Virus record (IMG/VR): IMGVR_UViG_3300023240_000100
Coordinates: 1 to 26,125 of that record
From: a virus
Strand: one strand, 5' to 3'
Length of the DNA: 26,125 nucleotides
Part shown: positions 1 to 7,569 of the stretch, piece after piece
Layout: every line of letters starts with the position of its first letter
Position numbering within the stretch: position 1 is the first letter of the stretch
The notes under the pieces: model-generated
The model's database searches: none
What the model saw: the letters and a program-made list of their open reading frames with translations, nothing else
What the model was told of the DNA's origin: nothing
Made by a program: the position numbers and the translations under genes

Positions 1-329
1 GGAACGAATACATTACCAGTTCCGAACAACTGATTGTATTGTGCAGTAAGTCTAAAATCAAGAACATCGAGATTCGACATAGTAACATTCGATTTTTTAT
101 ATTCAAACACGATTGCATCATCTTTCGAGGACAGGAATTCTCGAAAGAATACTGGAAGAAGTTGAACACTCATTCGCCCAGAATTATCTGGAACAACATG
201 TAGAATTACTGGATTCTTAATCGAGATAACGTCAGGAGTAGAATCGTCTGATATATCCTCACCAAGAATTGTTCTACCGATTTGGTCCAAAAAGACCGTT
301 AATTTATTATTTTGTTTGGTTTCGCTCAT
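1..329 (-). CDS. Conserved phage hypothetical protein (partial, C-terminus off the window)
   Basis: The minus strand is open from an ATG at 327-329 to the left edge, giving 109 codons with no stop. The protein starts MSETKQNNKLTVFLDQIGRT and continues with a hydrophobic, beta-rich section around residues 39-60 (NPVILHVVPDNSG, then VQLLPVFFREFL). I believe similar short proteins occur in T4-like phages of aquatic bacteria, but I cannot name a function. It is the last visible gene of the minus-strand replication cluster. The 40-bp gap to the divergent gene at 370 would have to hold its promoter or that of its neighbour. No Shine-Dalgarno sequence is visible. Confidence 0.75.
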   Translation of the reverse strand, partial: MSETKQNNKLTVFLDQIGRTILGEDISDDSTPDVISIKNPVILHVVPDNSGRMSVQLLPVFFREFLSSKDDAIVFEYKKSNVTMSNLDVLDFRLTAQYNQLFGTGNVFV

Positions 330-369
330 ATGTAACAAAAACTTATTAACCGAATAAGTAATTGCAACT

Positions 370-588
370 ATGAATAATAAAAAAATCGGAAAAATTGGTA
401 ATTTTTTTGTCATATTTTTACCTGATACAAACCAATATTACGGGAAACACATTCACAATGATGATGTTACAGAGCTTCGCTATTCAACAAAGGAAGTGAA
501 AAAAGATATCGAAGAATATCCGGTTAAAATGGATGCATGGTTTGCAGACAAGATCCGACGTATGAAATCAGATCTAGATAGAGTTTAA
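370..588 (+). CDS. Small hypothetical protein
   Basis: This is a 72-aa reading frame on the plus strand between two minus-strand genes. Its last 15 bases overlap the 3' end of the DUF4326-like gene convergently. The N-terminus is basic then hydrophobic (KIGNFFVIFLPD), and the C-terminal half is charged and probably helical. No family is recognised. The ATG lies in AT-rich sequence without a Shine-Dalgarno, as is usual in this window. Clean spacing from the divergent gene at 329 and a non-repetitive composition argue that it is real. It is short and has no visible homologue, so confidence is moderate. Confidence 0.5.
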   Translation: MNNKKIGKIGNFFVIFLPDTNQYYGKHIHNDDVTELRYSTKEVKKDIEEYPVKMDAWFADKIRRMKSDLDRV

Positions 589-888
589 ATATAATTCCAA
601 CCCATTAGCATATTTACTCAAAATATCACCATGACATTTCTGAGGACTACACCAACAACCCAAAATCTTACCACGTAATTCATGGAGATGGTTGAACAAT
701 TCTTTATTACCTAAGAGGTATTTTTCGAATTTATCGATAACATCAGATCTATTACCATCAACACCTACCACATATGGATTTCCCCACTTTGTGGTTCGGT
801 CTATAAGGACATCATAAGATGATTTCTTAATATGAACTACTAACTGATTTGGCACCGTCTTGTTGTTGGAGACTGTAAGATATTCCAT
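574..888 (-). CDS. DUF4326-like protein
   Basis: This 104-aa protein matches my memory of the DUF4326 pattern found in phages and bacteria. A short strand VVHIKKSSYDVLIDR is followed by WGNPYVVG at about residues 36-43. Then come an Arg-containing helix (RSDVIDKFEKYLLGN), the segment LRGKILGCWCSPQKCHGDIL at about residues 71-90, and a closing helix. The conserved GCWC...CHGD block with three Cys and a His could bind metal or be catalytic. The family has no firmly known biochemical role that I can state. It lies downstream of the AAA+ ATPase gene on the same strand, with a 64-bp gap. Confidence 0.82.
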   Translation of the reverse strand: MEYLTVSNNKTVPNQLVVHIKKSSYDVLIDRTTKWGNPYVVGVDGNRSDVIDKFEKYLLGNKELFNHLHELRGKILGCWCSPQKCHGDILSKYANGLELYLNSI

Positions 889-952
889 AAGTGGTTTTGA
901 CTAGATCATCCAATCGTGAACACTTATGACTTTTTTAGTTTCATTTTTTGTA

Positions 953-1915
953 TTAATCGCTAAAGCCTACACGGCCCCCAATTTTGAAATCATCTGAATG
1001 AACTTTAATATCCAATAGATCTCGAACTCGTCCCACCGCTTCATCAAAATCGTTTCCAAGACACTTAACAGAAATCACCAACTCGGTCATCCCGGCGAAT
1101 GTGAATGAGTCGGTTGATTCCACCCATTTATCAACCTCTTCACCTGTGATTTGAAGTTTCTGTTCAAAGTAATATCGTCGCATATCGGGTTCTGGATATC
1201 CAATTTTGATGATGCGATCAAATCGTCGAGGTCGTCCAATTAGACGCCTATCGAGCTTTTCTGGGTAATTTGTTGATGCAACATTTAGGACGTGATCAAC
1301 GGAATCCTCACCATCGAGAAGTGCGAGCAAATCGGATTCACCATATCGATCAATAATGGCATCGATATCTTCGAACACACAAATGATGTTTCGTTTAGGT
1401 TCAATAGAACTGAAAAATTTAAGACCATTTGTGATGATAGATGGTGATGTGTCACATAGAAAGACGATACCACCATCGTTTACCAACTTTTCCATCAACT
1501 GCTTCAATAGGATGGTCTTACCGCTACCGGGAGGTCCATAAAACATGTAACCTCGACGTTGCATGAATCCATATTCGGTGAAGGTGTCTCGTCGATCCCA
1601 AAAATTACTGATTTCTGTGGTGACATCAGTAATCAAACCATCTCGAAACGTCAACCATTCGTCCGATTTAACCGGAGATGGTTCAAAAATTGGAAGACCG
1701 TTATCCATTCGACCGATTTTAAAAACGCCGGGGGTTAGTTTTTTAGCGGTATTTCCACAAGGGATGTAATTCCCACCATGTTTGGAATATTGGATGTAAG
1801 ATGCGTTATCTTTCACATATTCCTCGGTATTTCCATCCGATGGTACATGTAGGTCAGGTTTAGATGAATTGGATTTGACAGATTTACCGAAATCGGATAG
1901 TGTTGATTTGCTCAT
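953..1915 (-). CDS. AAA+ ATPase
   Basis: This 320-aa protein has one AAA+ module. Walker A is GPPGSGKT at residues 127-134. Walker B is IICVFEDID at about 177-185. The sensor-1 Asn is in VASTN (216), and the Arg-rich segment RRLIGRPRRFDR (223-234) is typical of the BCS1/CDC48 branch. About 120 residues precede Walker A and probably form a phage-specific recognition domain, starting with a polar Ser/Lys-rich stretch. The C-terminal helical lid is short. Such ATPases remodel proteins or protein-DNA complexes, but the target here is unknown. It lies 46 bp downstream of the DNA polymerase on the same strand, so it is probably co-transcribed with replication genes. No Shine-Dalgarno precedes the ATG. 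Confidence 0.9.
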   Translation of the reverse strand: MSKSTLSDFGKSVKSNSSKPDLHVPSDGNTEEYVKDNASYIQYSKHGGNYIPCGNTAKKLTPGVFKIGRMDNGLPIFEPSPVKSDEWLTFRDGLITDVTTEISNFWDRRDTFTEYGFMQRRGYMFYGPPGSGKTILLKQLMEKLVNDGGIVFLCDTSPSIITNGLKFFSSIEPKRNIICVFEDIDAIIDRYGESDLLALLDGEDSVDHVLNVASTNYPEKLDRRLIGRPRRFDRIIKIGYPEPDMRRYYFEQKLQITGEEVDKWVESTDSFTFAGMTELVISVKCLGNDFDEAVGRVRDLLDIKVHSDDFKIGGRVGFSD

Positions 1916-1961
1916 GGGTATATACTACCGATTTTTTAGAATCTATCAAGAATTTTTTCGA

Positions 1962-4529
1962 TCAACTGAATAATTCCATGATATCGGTCACATATTCTAC
2001 CCCGACTTTGGGTGTAGGCCAACCGATAACGGCATAAACTCGGCCAATAACCGGAGAAACCAGTTTTTGATACATCAACTTGTAATCGGGTTTGATGATA
2101 TCCATAAATTCTGGTGGATATTCCTCATAAAATGCCATAGATTTGTAGTTGTGTGCATTTTTCAAGGTGTAAAAGAATTTAAACTTGTTGCCGTTCCCTA
2201 TTTTCACATATCGATTATCGATTTCAAGTTTTTCCAACATTTTGTTGTAATTGATTGCTGCCTTAGTATGATACGGTGTCCCTTTTGCGAAAATATTATC
2301 AACATATCCACTTTCACCTTTATCGTAATCATTGACCTTTTTTCTAAATGAAATCTGATCATGGTTCATTGCGCAAAAATCATCGTAACTTTTTGTAAAT
2401 AGTTTTCGTGATGCGTTTTCGTCTCTAGACATGATTGCTGTTTCGATATTGTGTTTGATTAGTTTCTTAACATCTTTCGACATGATAGACTTAGCAACTT
2501 CGATCCCTTTATAGATAAATTTATTACACGGAATTCCATCATTGTCCCTAATGTGAAGAATATAGAATTTCTTTTTCTGTAGAACCGCAATATCACAGAT
2601 TTTTTCTCTCTTGAAAAAATACCTTGGATCGGTAGAATTCAATTCTGATATAGCCCATTTTTGAATATGTTCATTTAAATATTCACCATATTCCTCAATG
2701 ATCCTTTGAGATTCGTTGGTGATAATATCATCCTTCAATAAGGTTGTATTATGATGAGCTAGTGATTTTGAAAATTGAAAAAATAATGAGTCCGTATCCG
2801 AATATTTACAAACATCATCAAAAGTGCATTCAACACCATCGGATAAAAACTTATCATATAGAATTTGTGCTCCTTGTTTTACAGACGCTTGTCCGGTCAA
2901 CGTGATAGATTCTGCATGATCGATATCAAACAATGGAGAATATATCTGACTAAAAATTCCATAGGTAGAGTTTAGAACTACTTTATACACATCAGAAAGA
3001 GTGTTATTATCTGAAATCTTTTCCTCATAAAATTTTATTTTATTAGGATCGGTTTCTATCATTTTAAGTTTACTATATTTAGAGACTTCGTTTTTGGCAT
3101 CAACCCGTTGAGCATATAGATTATCAATAAACTTAGGAATGATTCCCTTATTCTTTTGGGAATATAAAACATTAGACTTTGATAAAGACAGTTCTTCGGT
3201 TATAATAAGTTTGTCAAATTTTTCTTTGCTAAGTGTTACCGTTTTATGATTGGATAACAGTAATCGATATTCATCATTATCAAAGCTCGTAATTTTGGCT
3301 ATTTTGGTTTCGGGTGAAATATTAAGTGTAATGATCGTATTGGGATACAGTGAGTTTGCGTCATATGTAACAATGTCTTCATAAAGAGCCGGAACGGGTT
3401 CTTTGACGTATCCCCCTTCAAATGAAGTCTTTTGATTCTCTACATTAAAGGTTGGTATGATAAGTCCATCTAATGATGCTTGATGGGCTACGGCACCTGT
3501 AATAAGAGAAACCTTACCCATCGCCCTTTCCGGTTGAACGAATCCTTTGTTTGCTAAATTTTTGGTTAATTTTAAAAATTTTAACCTGTTTTCTAGTTTG
3601 ATTAGGATGCGTACATCTTGAATATTATATTTTACAAATTTTTCCCAATCTTGGTCGGCTAAATCGGTCAAAGATACTTGGTTGAATGATGTTTTTTGTT
3701 CGCCTAATTCATATTCTGCGATATAATTCAATGCATACGATTCTCGATCACCGAGAGAAAATGTTTTATATACATCCATATAATCTAAATGTGTAACACC
3801 GTAAATGATCCATCTATCTTGTTTTTGTCCTTTAAAATTGACGGATGCATTCGGCCTTAACCAAATTTTACGGACAGGAGATAATCGATCTGCTTCCTCG
3901 TTCCCGATAATTCTTTTGATTCTGTTGATGATATATGGTATATCATAACCCGCACTATTCCAACCAGTCACAATATCGGGATAATCATTTTCCCAAAATT
4001 TTAAAAAATTTTCCAATAAATCTTCTTCGGTCTTACATTTCATGTAAATAACTTCCGATAAATCTGATTTATATGAATTTTTCAATCCCCATGTATAAAA
4101 TTTTTGGGATAAGCTATCGTAAATCGTAATCAAATTAATAGGGTCTGTTGCCTCTTCCGGAGATGAAAATTTTCGATCTGTTGCGTATGTCTCAATATCT
4201 AAATAAATCGTTTTTAAAGGATATTCATCATGTATACCATCTTTGTATGAGTCTAGGAGAAACTGTTGTTCGGGTGGAAGATTTCCGAAAACACGTTTAA
4301 TTGGGTTGGTTTCCAAAAATTGTTTCTTTTTGAAGTTGTTCTCGAAAGTAATCTTTTTTAAATCGGTGTTAAAAATTGATTTTCCATCAGGATGCGTCGT
4401 TTTTGTTTCGATATAAAGGTATGGTTCAAAAGATGTTACCGATTCTATCCGTTTTCCCGAAGAATCCCATCCCCATAAATGAATAGATTCTAGTTTGCTG
4501 TTATAAAAAATATTCCGAAATCCTGTCAT
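1962..4529 (-). CDS. 43: Family B DNA polymerase, T4 gp43-like
   Basis: This is the replicative DNA polymerase with proofreading, 855 aa against about 898 in T4. The 3'-5' exonuclease motifs are Exo I with D111 and E113 (YLDIET), Exo II in GWNSAGYD (189-196) and Exo III in YNIQD (301-305). Polymerase motif A is YDANSLYP (389-396), motif B is KVVLNSTYG (516-524) and motif C is YSDTDS (576-581, catalytic D578 and D580). All key residues are present. The extreme C-terminus DIMELFS resembles the short hydrophobic peptide by which T4 and RB69 polymerases bind the sliding clamp. The gene heads the run to the AAA+ ATPase and is divergent from the HNH gene at 4667. No intron or split is seen, although a homing endonuclease sits just upstream. 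Confidence 0.97.
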   Translation of the reverse strand: MTGFRNIFYNSKLESIHLWGWDSSGKRIESVTSFEPYLYIETKTTHPDGKSIFNTDLKKITFENNFKKKQFLETNPIKRVFGNLPPEQQFLLDSYKDGIHDEYPLKTIYLDIETYATDRKFSSPEEATDPINLITIYDSLSQKFYTWGLKNSYKSDLSEVIYMKCKTEEDLLENFLKFWENDYPDIVTGWNSAGYDIPYIINRIKRIIGNEEADRLSPVRKIWLRPNASVNFKGQKQDRWIIYGVTHLDYMDVYKTFSLGDRESYALNYIAEYELGEQKTSFNQVSLTDLADQDWEKFVKYNIQDVRILIKLENRLKFLKLTKNLANKGFVQPERAMGKVSLITGAVAHQASLDGLIIPTFNVENQKTSFEGGYVKEPVPALYEDIVTYDANSLYPNTIITLNISPETKIAKITSFDNDEYRLLLSNHKTVTLSKEKFDKLIITEELSLSKSNVLYSQKNKGIIPKFIDNLYAQRVDAKNEVSKYSKLKMIETDPNKIKFYEEKISDNNTLSDVYKVVLNSTYGIFSQIYSPLFDIDHAESITLTGQASVKQGAQILYDKFLSDGVECTFDDVCKYSDTDSLFFQFSKSLAHHNTTLLKDDIITNESQRIIEEYGEYLNEHIQKWAISELNSTDPRYFFKREKICDIAVLQKKKFYILHIRDNDGIPCNKFIYKGIEVAKSIMSKDVKKLIKHNIETAIMSRDENASRKLFTKSYDDFCAMNHDQISFRKKVNDYDKGESGYVDNIFAKGTPYHTKAAINYNKMLEKLEIDNRYVKIGNGNKFKFFYTLKNAHNYKSMAFYEEYPPEFMDIIKPDYKLMYQKLVSPVIGRVYAVIGWPTPKVGVEYVTDIMELFS

Positions 4530-4570
4530 GGTTAGAGTTTATCACAATGAATGGAATTGTCAAGAGGTAC

Positions 4571-4652
4571 GATAAGTAGATAGACAGGAGTAAGGATATG
4601 TATCGAGAAAATACCTATCCGACCGAAATAATTAAAACGGTTTGTCCTCCTG
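4571..4652 (+). promoter_or_regulatory. Structured leader of HNH gene 1, with degenerate late-promoter box
   Basis: The region aligns with the leader of the second HNH gene at 6774-6853. A box GATAAGTA (4571-4578) stands where that copy has TATAAATA. A closing helix pairs CAGGAG (4585-4590) with CTCCTG (4647-4652). Inside it, GGATA (4594-4598) pairs with TATCC (4616-4620); after one mismatch GTAT (4600-4603) pairs with ATAC (4611-4614) around a 7-nt loop. A further hairpin pairs GACCG (4621-4625) with CGGTT (4638-4642). Together they form a three-way junction. The second copy has different bases in the same helices with pairing kept, which supports an RNA-level role. Confidence 0.6.
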
Positions 4653-4666
4653 CCTATAAAATAATT

Positions 4667-5449
4667 ATGAATACTGATACAGAACTCAAGGAGAAAAATG
4701 ATGATCTCAAACCGCCGTTTGATCGTAAAAAATATATGAGCGATTATAGTAAAAAATATTATGAGAAAAATAAAGATGATATAAAACAATACCATAAAAT
4801 GTATTACGACGATAATTCCGACGCAATTAAAAATACTGTTAAAATAAATAGAAATAAAAATTTATCTCGTTGTAAAGATAGTTGTAAAAAATATTATGAT
4901 AATAATAAAGAAAAAATTAAGGAATATCAGAGAATATATCAAGAAAAGAATAAAGAAAACCTTAAAAAATATCGGATAGAATATAAAAAGAATAATACCG
5001 AACTTATTAAAGAATCAAGTAAAAAAAGTTATCAAAAACATAAAGATTTTTTGAAAATTAAACAATACAAATACCAAAAAAACCGACTTGATACCGACCC
5101 ATCATATAAATTATTAAAAACGTTAAGACGCAGAATATTAAATGCTTTAAAGGGGAGTTCTATAAAAAAATCACGACGAACTTTGGATCTGTTGGGTTGT
5201 GATATTGTTTTTGCAAAACAGCATCTAGAATCTAAATTCGGAGAAGGTATGTCATGGGACAACCACGGAACGCACGGTTGGCACATAGACCATATTAGAC
5301 CGTGCGTGTCTTTTGATCTTTCAGATCCCGAACAACAACGCGAATGCTTCCATTATACAAATCTACAACCACTGTGGGCATCGGAAAATCTATCTAAAGG
5401 TGCGAAATTTACCCCAATTTCTGATCAGGATTCAGTTCAATTAGCCTAG
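4667..5449 (+). CDS. Free-standing HNH endonuclease 1 (homing type)
   Basis: This is a probable mobile site-specific DNA endonuclease of 260 aa from this start. The first half is a basic, low-complexity helical region of imperfect repeats of about 17 residues, such as YYDNNKEKIKEYQ. The C-terminal nuclease core has HIDHIRP (H206 and H209), followed by FHYTNLQPLW (N232) and ENLSKG, which fits an HNH/beta-beta-alpha-metal fold. An upstream in-frame ATG at 4598 would add 23 residues and has AGGAG seven bases before it. I prefer 4667 because the region between is conserved with HNH gene 2 as RNA structure and not as protein. The last 41 bases overlap the convergent glycosyltransferase gene, so the C-terminal tail after KGAKF is antisense to that gene. 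Confidence 0.88.
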   Translation: MNTDTELKEKNDDLKPPFDRKKYMSDYSKKYYEKNKDDIKQYHKMYYDDNSDAIKNTVKINRNKNLSRCKDSCKKYYDNNKEKIKEYQRIYQEKNKENLKKYRIEYKKNNTELIKESSKKSYQKHKDFLKIKQYKYQKNRLDTDPSYKLLKTLRRRILNALKGSSIKKSRRTLDLLGCDIVFAKQHLESKFGEGMSWDNHGTHGWHIDHIRPCVSFDLSDPEQQRECFHYTNLQPLWASENLSKGAKFTPISDQDSVQLA

Positions 5450-6728
5450 GAGACATTTCATTGCGTTCTTTTGATCCAAAAGATGTATAATATACCGCAC
5501 AATATTCTTGTATATGATCCTCTAACCACATACCCTCTACATATTTTCGAGAACGTTCGGATGCACCCATATAAGTGTCTAAGTCTCCGGTGATGTGTTT
5601 CAATTGATCGATCAAGTCTGAACCATTATCGAATTTATATTCTGCATTATCGTATGTACATAGGTTTTGGAAAGCTCCGGGTATTCCGAGAGCACCCGAT
5701 TCTATGGTTTTGATATTGGATTTACTCTTGTTAAAGATATTCCGGGTTAACGGCGCGTAAACTGCCTGACATCCAGTATCATAAATTCCTTGTGGGAGAT
5801 CCATTAAAGGACTCCAATCAACAAACATCATTTCCCCATTGTCTATGTATGGCTTGAGTTGGATAGGATAACATCCCTTGAAAACAAATTTAAAATCTTT
5901 TCGAGCTTTAATAATAGATTGTAGAACGAATTCAAAATCATCTTTACCATTGGTTTTATTCAGAACATCGATGTGGGTTCCAGATCCAGCATAAAGAATT
6001 CTCGGACGTTTTTTATTTTCTTTCCAAAGTCTTTCGATTCTTTCGGGATGATAAAATCGGTCGAGCCAGAACCGTGGAGCATAGTTAGGCACAACCGTAA
6101 CATTTTTATTACCAGTCTTATTTTTATAATATTCCTTCATGAAAGGACATGTCACGGTAATTTCATCCATCATTCCCATAATTTCCATGATATTATCTGT
6201 GATTTTTTTATCAACAAATGCCTCTTTACATCTATTGTAGTCTGGAATGTCTTCGGAAAAAACAATATCATCAATTTCGTATATTAGTTTCAATCCAGTT
6301 TGTTCTCGGAGTTTTGTAAGTTCTTTAATGAATTGATTTTGGTGGTCGGTTGCTTGTCTCTGCATTCTGACAGATTTTAATGGTAAATAAAACTTAACAT
6401 CGGTGATCATTTGAGTCAATGTTGACAATATTCCTTTATTGTAAGAATTCATAACCATTTCAGGCCACATAAGTCTCCAATATCCACATCCACCCATATC
6501 TGCTGCGTAGTTTAGTGATCTTGGTAAACCAGTTTCAGGCATTTCGATTGCTGGTGCAGCAGGAATCTTAATAACCTTTGCTCCAACATAAGAGAATGTT
6601 GGTAATCCAACGGGCGAACCTTGAGGTAGATTAGGAATTCCAGCCCTTAGTGGTTGATATTCGTAGACAACACTACTATCTGGATGTGTTAAAATTTGAG
6701 GTTTATTTTCTCGGATTGTAATAGCCAT
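5409..6728 (-). CDS. GT-B fold glycosyltransferase
   Basis: This 439-aa protein fits the GT4/group 1 glycosyltransferase superfamily. GCGYWRLMWPE at about residues 80-90 is a Gly-rich acceptor-side loop. Later come KLIYEIDDIVF (147-157), VTVVPNY (210-216) and a second Rossmann half starting at RPRILYAGSGTH (241-252). KFVFKG (280-285) follows, then a donor-binding motif KSKSNIKTIESGALGIP (334-350), with an acidic residue in the position expected for nucleotide-sugar ribose contact. No signal peptide or membrane segment is seen, so it is probably cytoplasmic. It is isolated between two HNH genes, divergent from the second (112 bp to the first ATG) and convergent with the first. The substrate is unknown; virion or host-surface glycans are possible. 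Confidence 0.87.
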   Translation of the reverse strand: MAITIRENKPQILTHPDSSVVYEYQPLRAGIPNLPQGSPVGLPTFSYVGAKVIKIPAAPAIEMPETGLPRSLNYAADMGGCGYWRLMWPEMVMNSYNKGILSTLTQMITDVKFYLPLKSVRMQRQATDHQNQFIKELTKLREQTGLKLIYEIDDIVFSEDIPDYNRCKEAFVDKKITDNIMEIMGMMDEITVTCPFMKEYYKNKTGNKNVTVVPNYAPRFWLDRFYHPERIERLWKENKKRPRILYAGSGTHIDVLNKTNGKDDFEFVLQSIIKARKDFKFVFKGCYPIQLKPYIDNGEMMFVDWSPLMDLPQGIYDTGCQAVYAPLTRNIFNKSKSNIKTIESGALGIPGAFQNLCTYDNAEYKFDNGSDLIDQLKHITGDLDTYMGASERSRKYVEGMWLEDHIQEYCAVYYTSFGSKERNEMSPRLIELNPDQKLG

Positions 6729-6773
6729 ATTTGTCTAATATTTAGTAATGTATTTGGAAATATCAATCTATGG

Positions 6774-6781
6774 TATAAATA
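6774..6781 (+). promoter_or_regulatory. T4-type late promoter box upstream of HNH gene 2
   Basis: The sequence TATAAATA is an exact match to the T4 late promoter element recognised by gp55-containing RNA polymerase. A gp55-like gene is present at 20993-21640. Initiation five to seven bases downstream would place the transcript start at about 6787, right at the start of the structured leader. The 15 bases from 6775 align with 4572-4586 of the first HNH copy with three differences. Confidence 0.6.
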
Positions 6782-6785
6782 GTTA

Positions 6786-6853
6786 AACAAGAGTAAGAAA
6801 TATTATCTTATGAATAGTATTTCGACCGGAATAACTCGGGATGTCCTCTTGTT
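6786..6853 (+). promoter_or_regulatory. Structured leader of HNH gene 2
   Basis: The closing helix pairs AACAAGAG (6786-6793) with CTCTTGTT (6846-6853), eight base pairs. The first internal hairpin pairs GAAATA (6797-6802) with TATTTC (6818-6823) and continues with TTAT and ATAG around a 7-nt loop. The second pairs CCGG (6826-6829) with TCGG (6836-6839), counting one G-U pair. The architecture is the same as at 4585-4652, while paired positions have changed in step (GGAG/CTCC there, AGAG/CTCT here; GGATA/TATCC there, AAATA/TATTT here). The GAGTAAG start, the CGACC segment and the GTCCTC segment are conserved. Confidence 0.6.
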
Positions 6854-6864
6854 CAAATATAATT

Positions 6865-7569
6865 ATGAATAACAAAGAAAAAATCCAATCGGATACATTA
6901 GATAGAGAAAAATATCTCCAAAAACGTCGAGAATCTTATATAAGAGATAAAGATAAAAGGAAAATTTATCTATTAAAAAATTGTGATCGAATAAAAGAAG
7001 TAAGAAAATCTTATAAAAACTCAAATTCTGAAAAAATAAAATCCCAAAATAAAGAATATAGAGATAATCATAAAAATCATATACGAGATTATAACCGAGA
7101 ATATTATATCAACAATGTAGAAAATATTGATAGATGGATCAACCAAAATCAGGAAAAAATTAAAGGTTACAAAAGAAAATACCAAGAAAAAATTAAACCT
7201 ATTCGTGGTAAGCTTAGGAAAGAAAAAATTTTAAAAAATCCGGTTTATAAACTTGAGGAAACCCTTAGAGGTAGATTATATTCAGCAATCAAATCACAAT
7301 CAACGAGAAAATCCCAAAAAACTATGGAACTATTAGGATGTTCTTCCGATTTCGCTAAAAAACATTTAGAATCACAATTCCGTGACGGAATGAGTTGGGA
7401 CAATCACTCCCTTTTCGGATGGCATATCGACCATATAAGACCATGTGCTTCATTCGATCTTTCAGACCCAGAACAACAGAAAGAATGTTTCCATTATACC
7501 AATCTACAACCCCTATGGGCATCTGAAAATCTTTCTAAAGGTGATAAATTTATAACCGCAAAGACGTAA
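6865..7569 (+). CDS. Free-standing HNH endonuclease 2 (homing type)
   Basis: This is a paralogue of the HNH gene at 4667-5449, 234 aa from this start. It has the same plan: a basic, repetitive helical N-terminal region (for example YNREYYINNVENIDRW), then an HLES-F-GMSWDNH linker. The nuclease core follows with HIDHIRP (H187 and H190), TNLQPLW (N213) and ENLSKGDKF. The C-terminal 60 residues are nearly identical to the first copy, while the N-terminal repeats differ a lot. An in-frame ATG at 6841 would add eight residues but lies inside the conserved leader, so 6865 is preferred. The last 20 bases overlap the 3' end of gp46 convergently. A late promoter and structured leader precede it. Confidence 0.87.
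   Translation: MNNKEKIQSDTLDREKYLQKRRESYIRDKDKRKIYLLKNCDRIKEVRKSYKNSNSEKIKSQNKEYRDNHKNHIRDYNREYYINNVENIDRWINQNQEKIKGYKRKYQEKIKPIRGKLRKEKILKNPVYKLEETLRGRLYSAIKSQSTRKSQKTMELLGCSSDFAKKHLESQFRDGMSWDNHSLFGWHIDHIRPCASFDLSDPEQQKECFHYTNLQPLWASENLSKGDKFITAKT

Noticed and set aside
4598-4666. Upstream ATG at 4598 with AGGAG seven bases before it as the start of HNH gene 1
   Set aside because: The AGGAG is the 5' strand of the conserved closing helix, and the second copy has AAGAG there. The paralogous region in copy 2 is not in a matching frame, so the stretch looks like RNA structure. The alternative start remains possible and is mentioned in the entry.
4532-4795. Minus-strand frame rich in Ile and Phe, resembling a membrane protein
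   Set aside because: It is the antisense of the Lys/Asn-rich start of HNH gene 1, and AT-rich coding sequence always gives such hydrophobic shadows.
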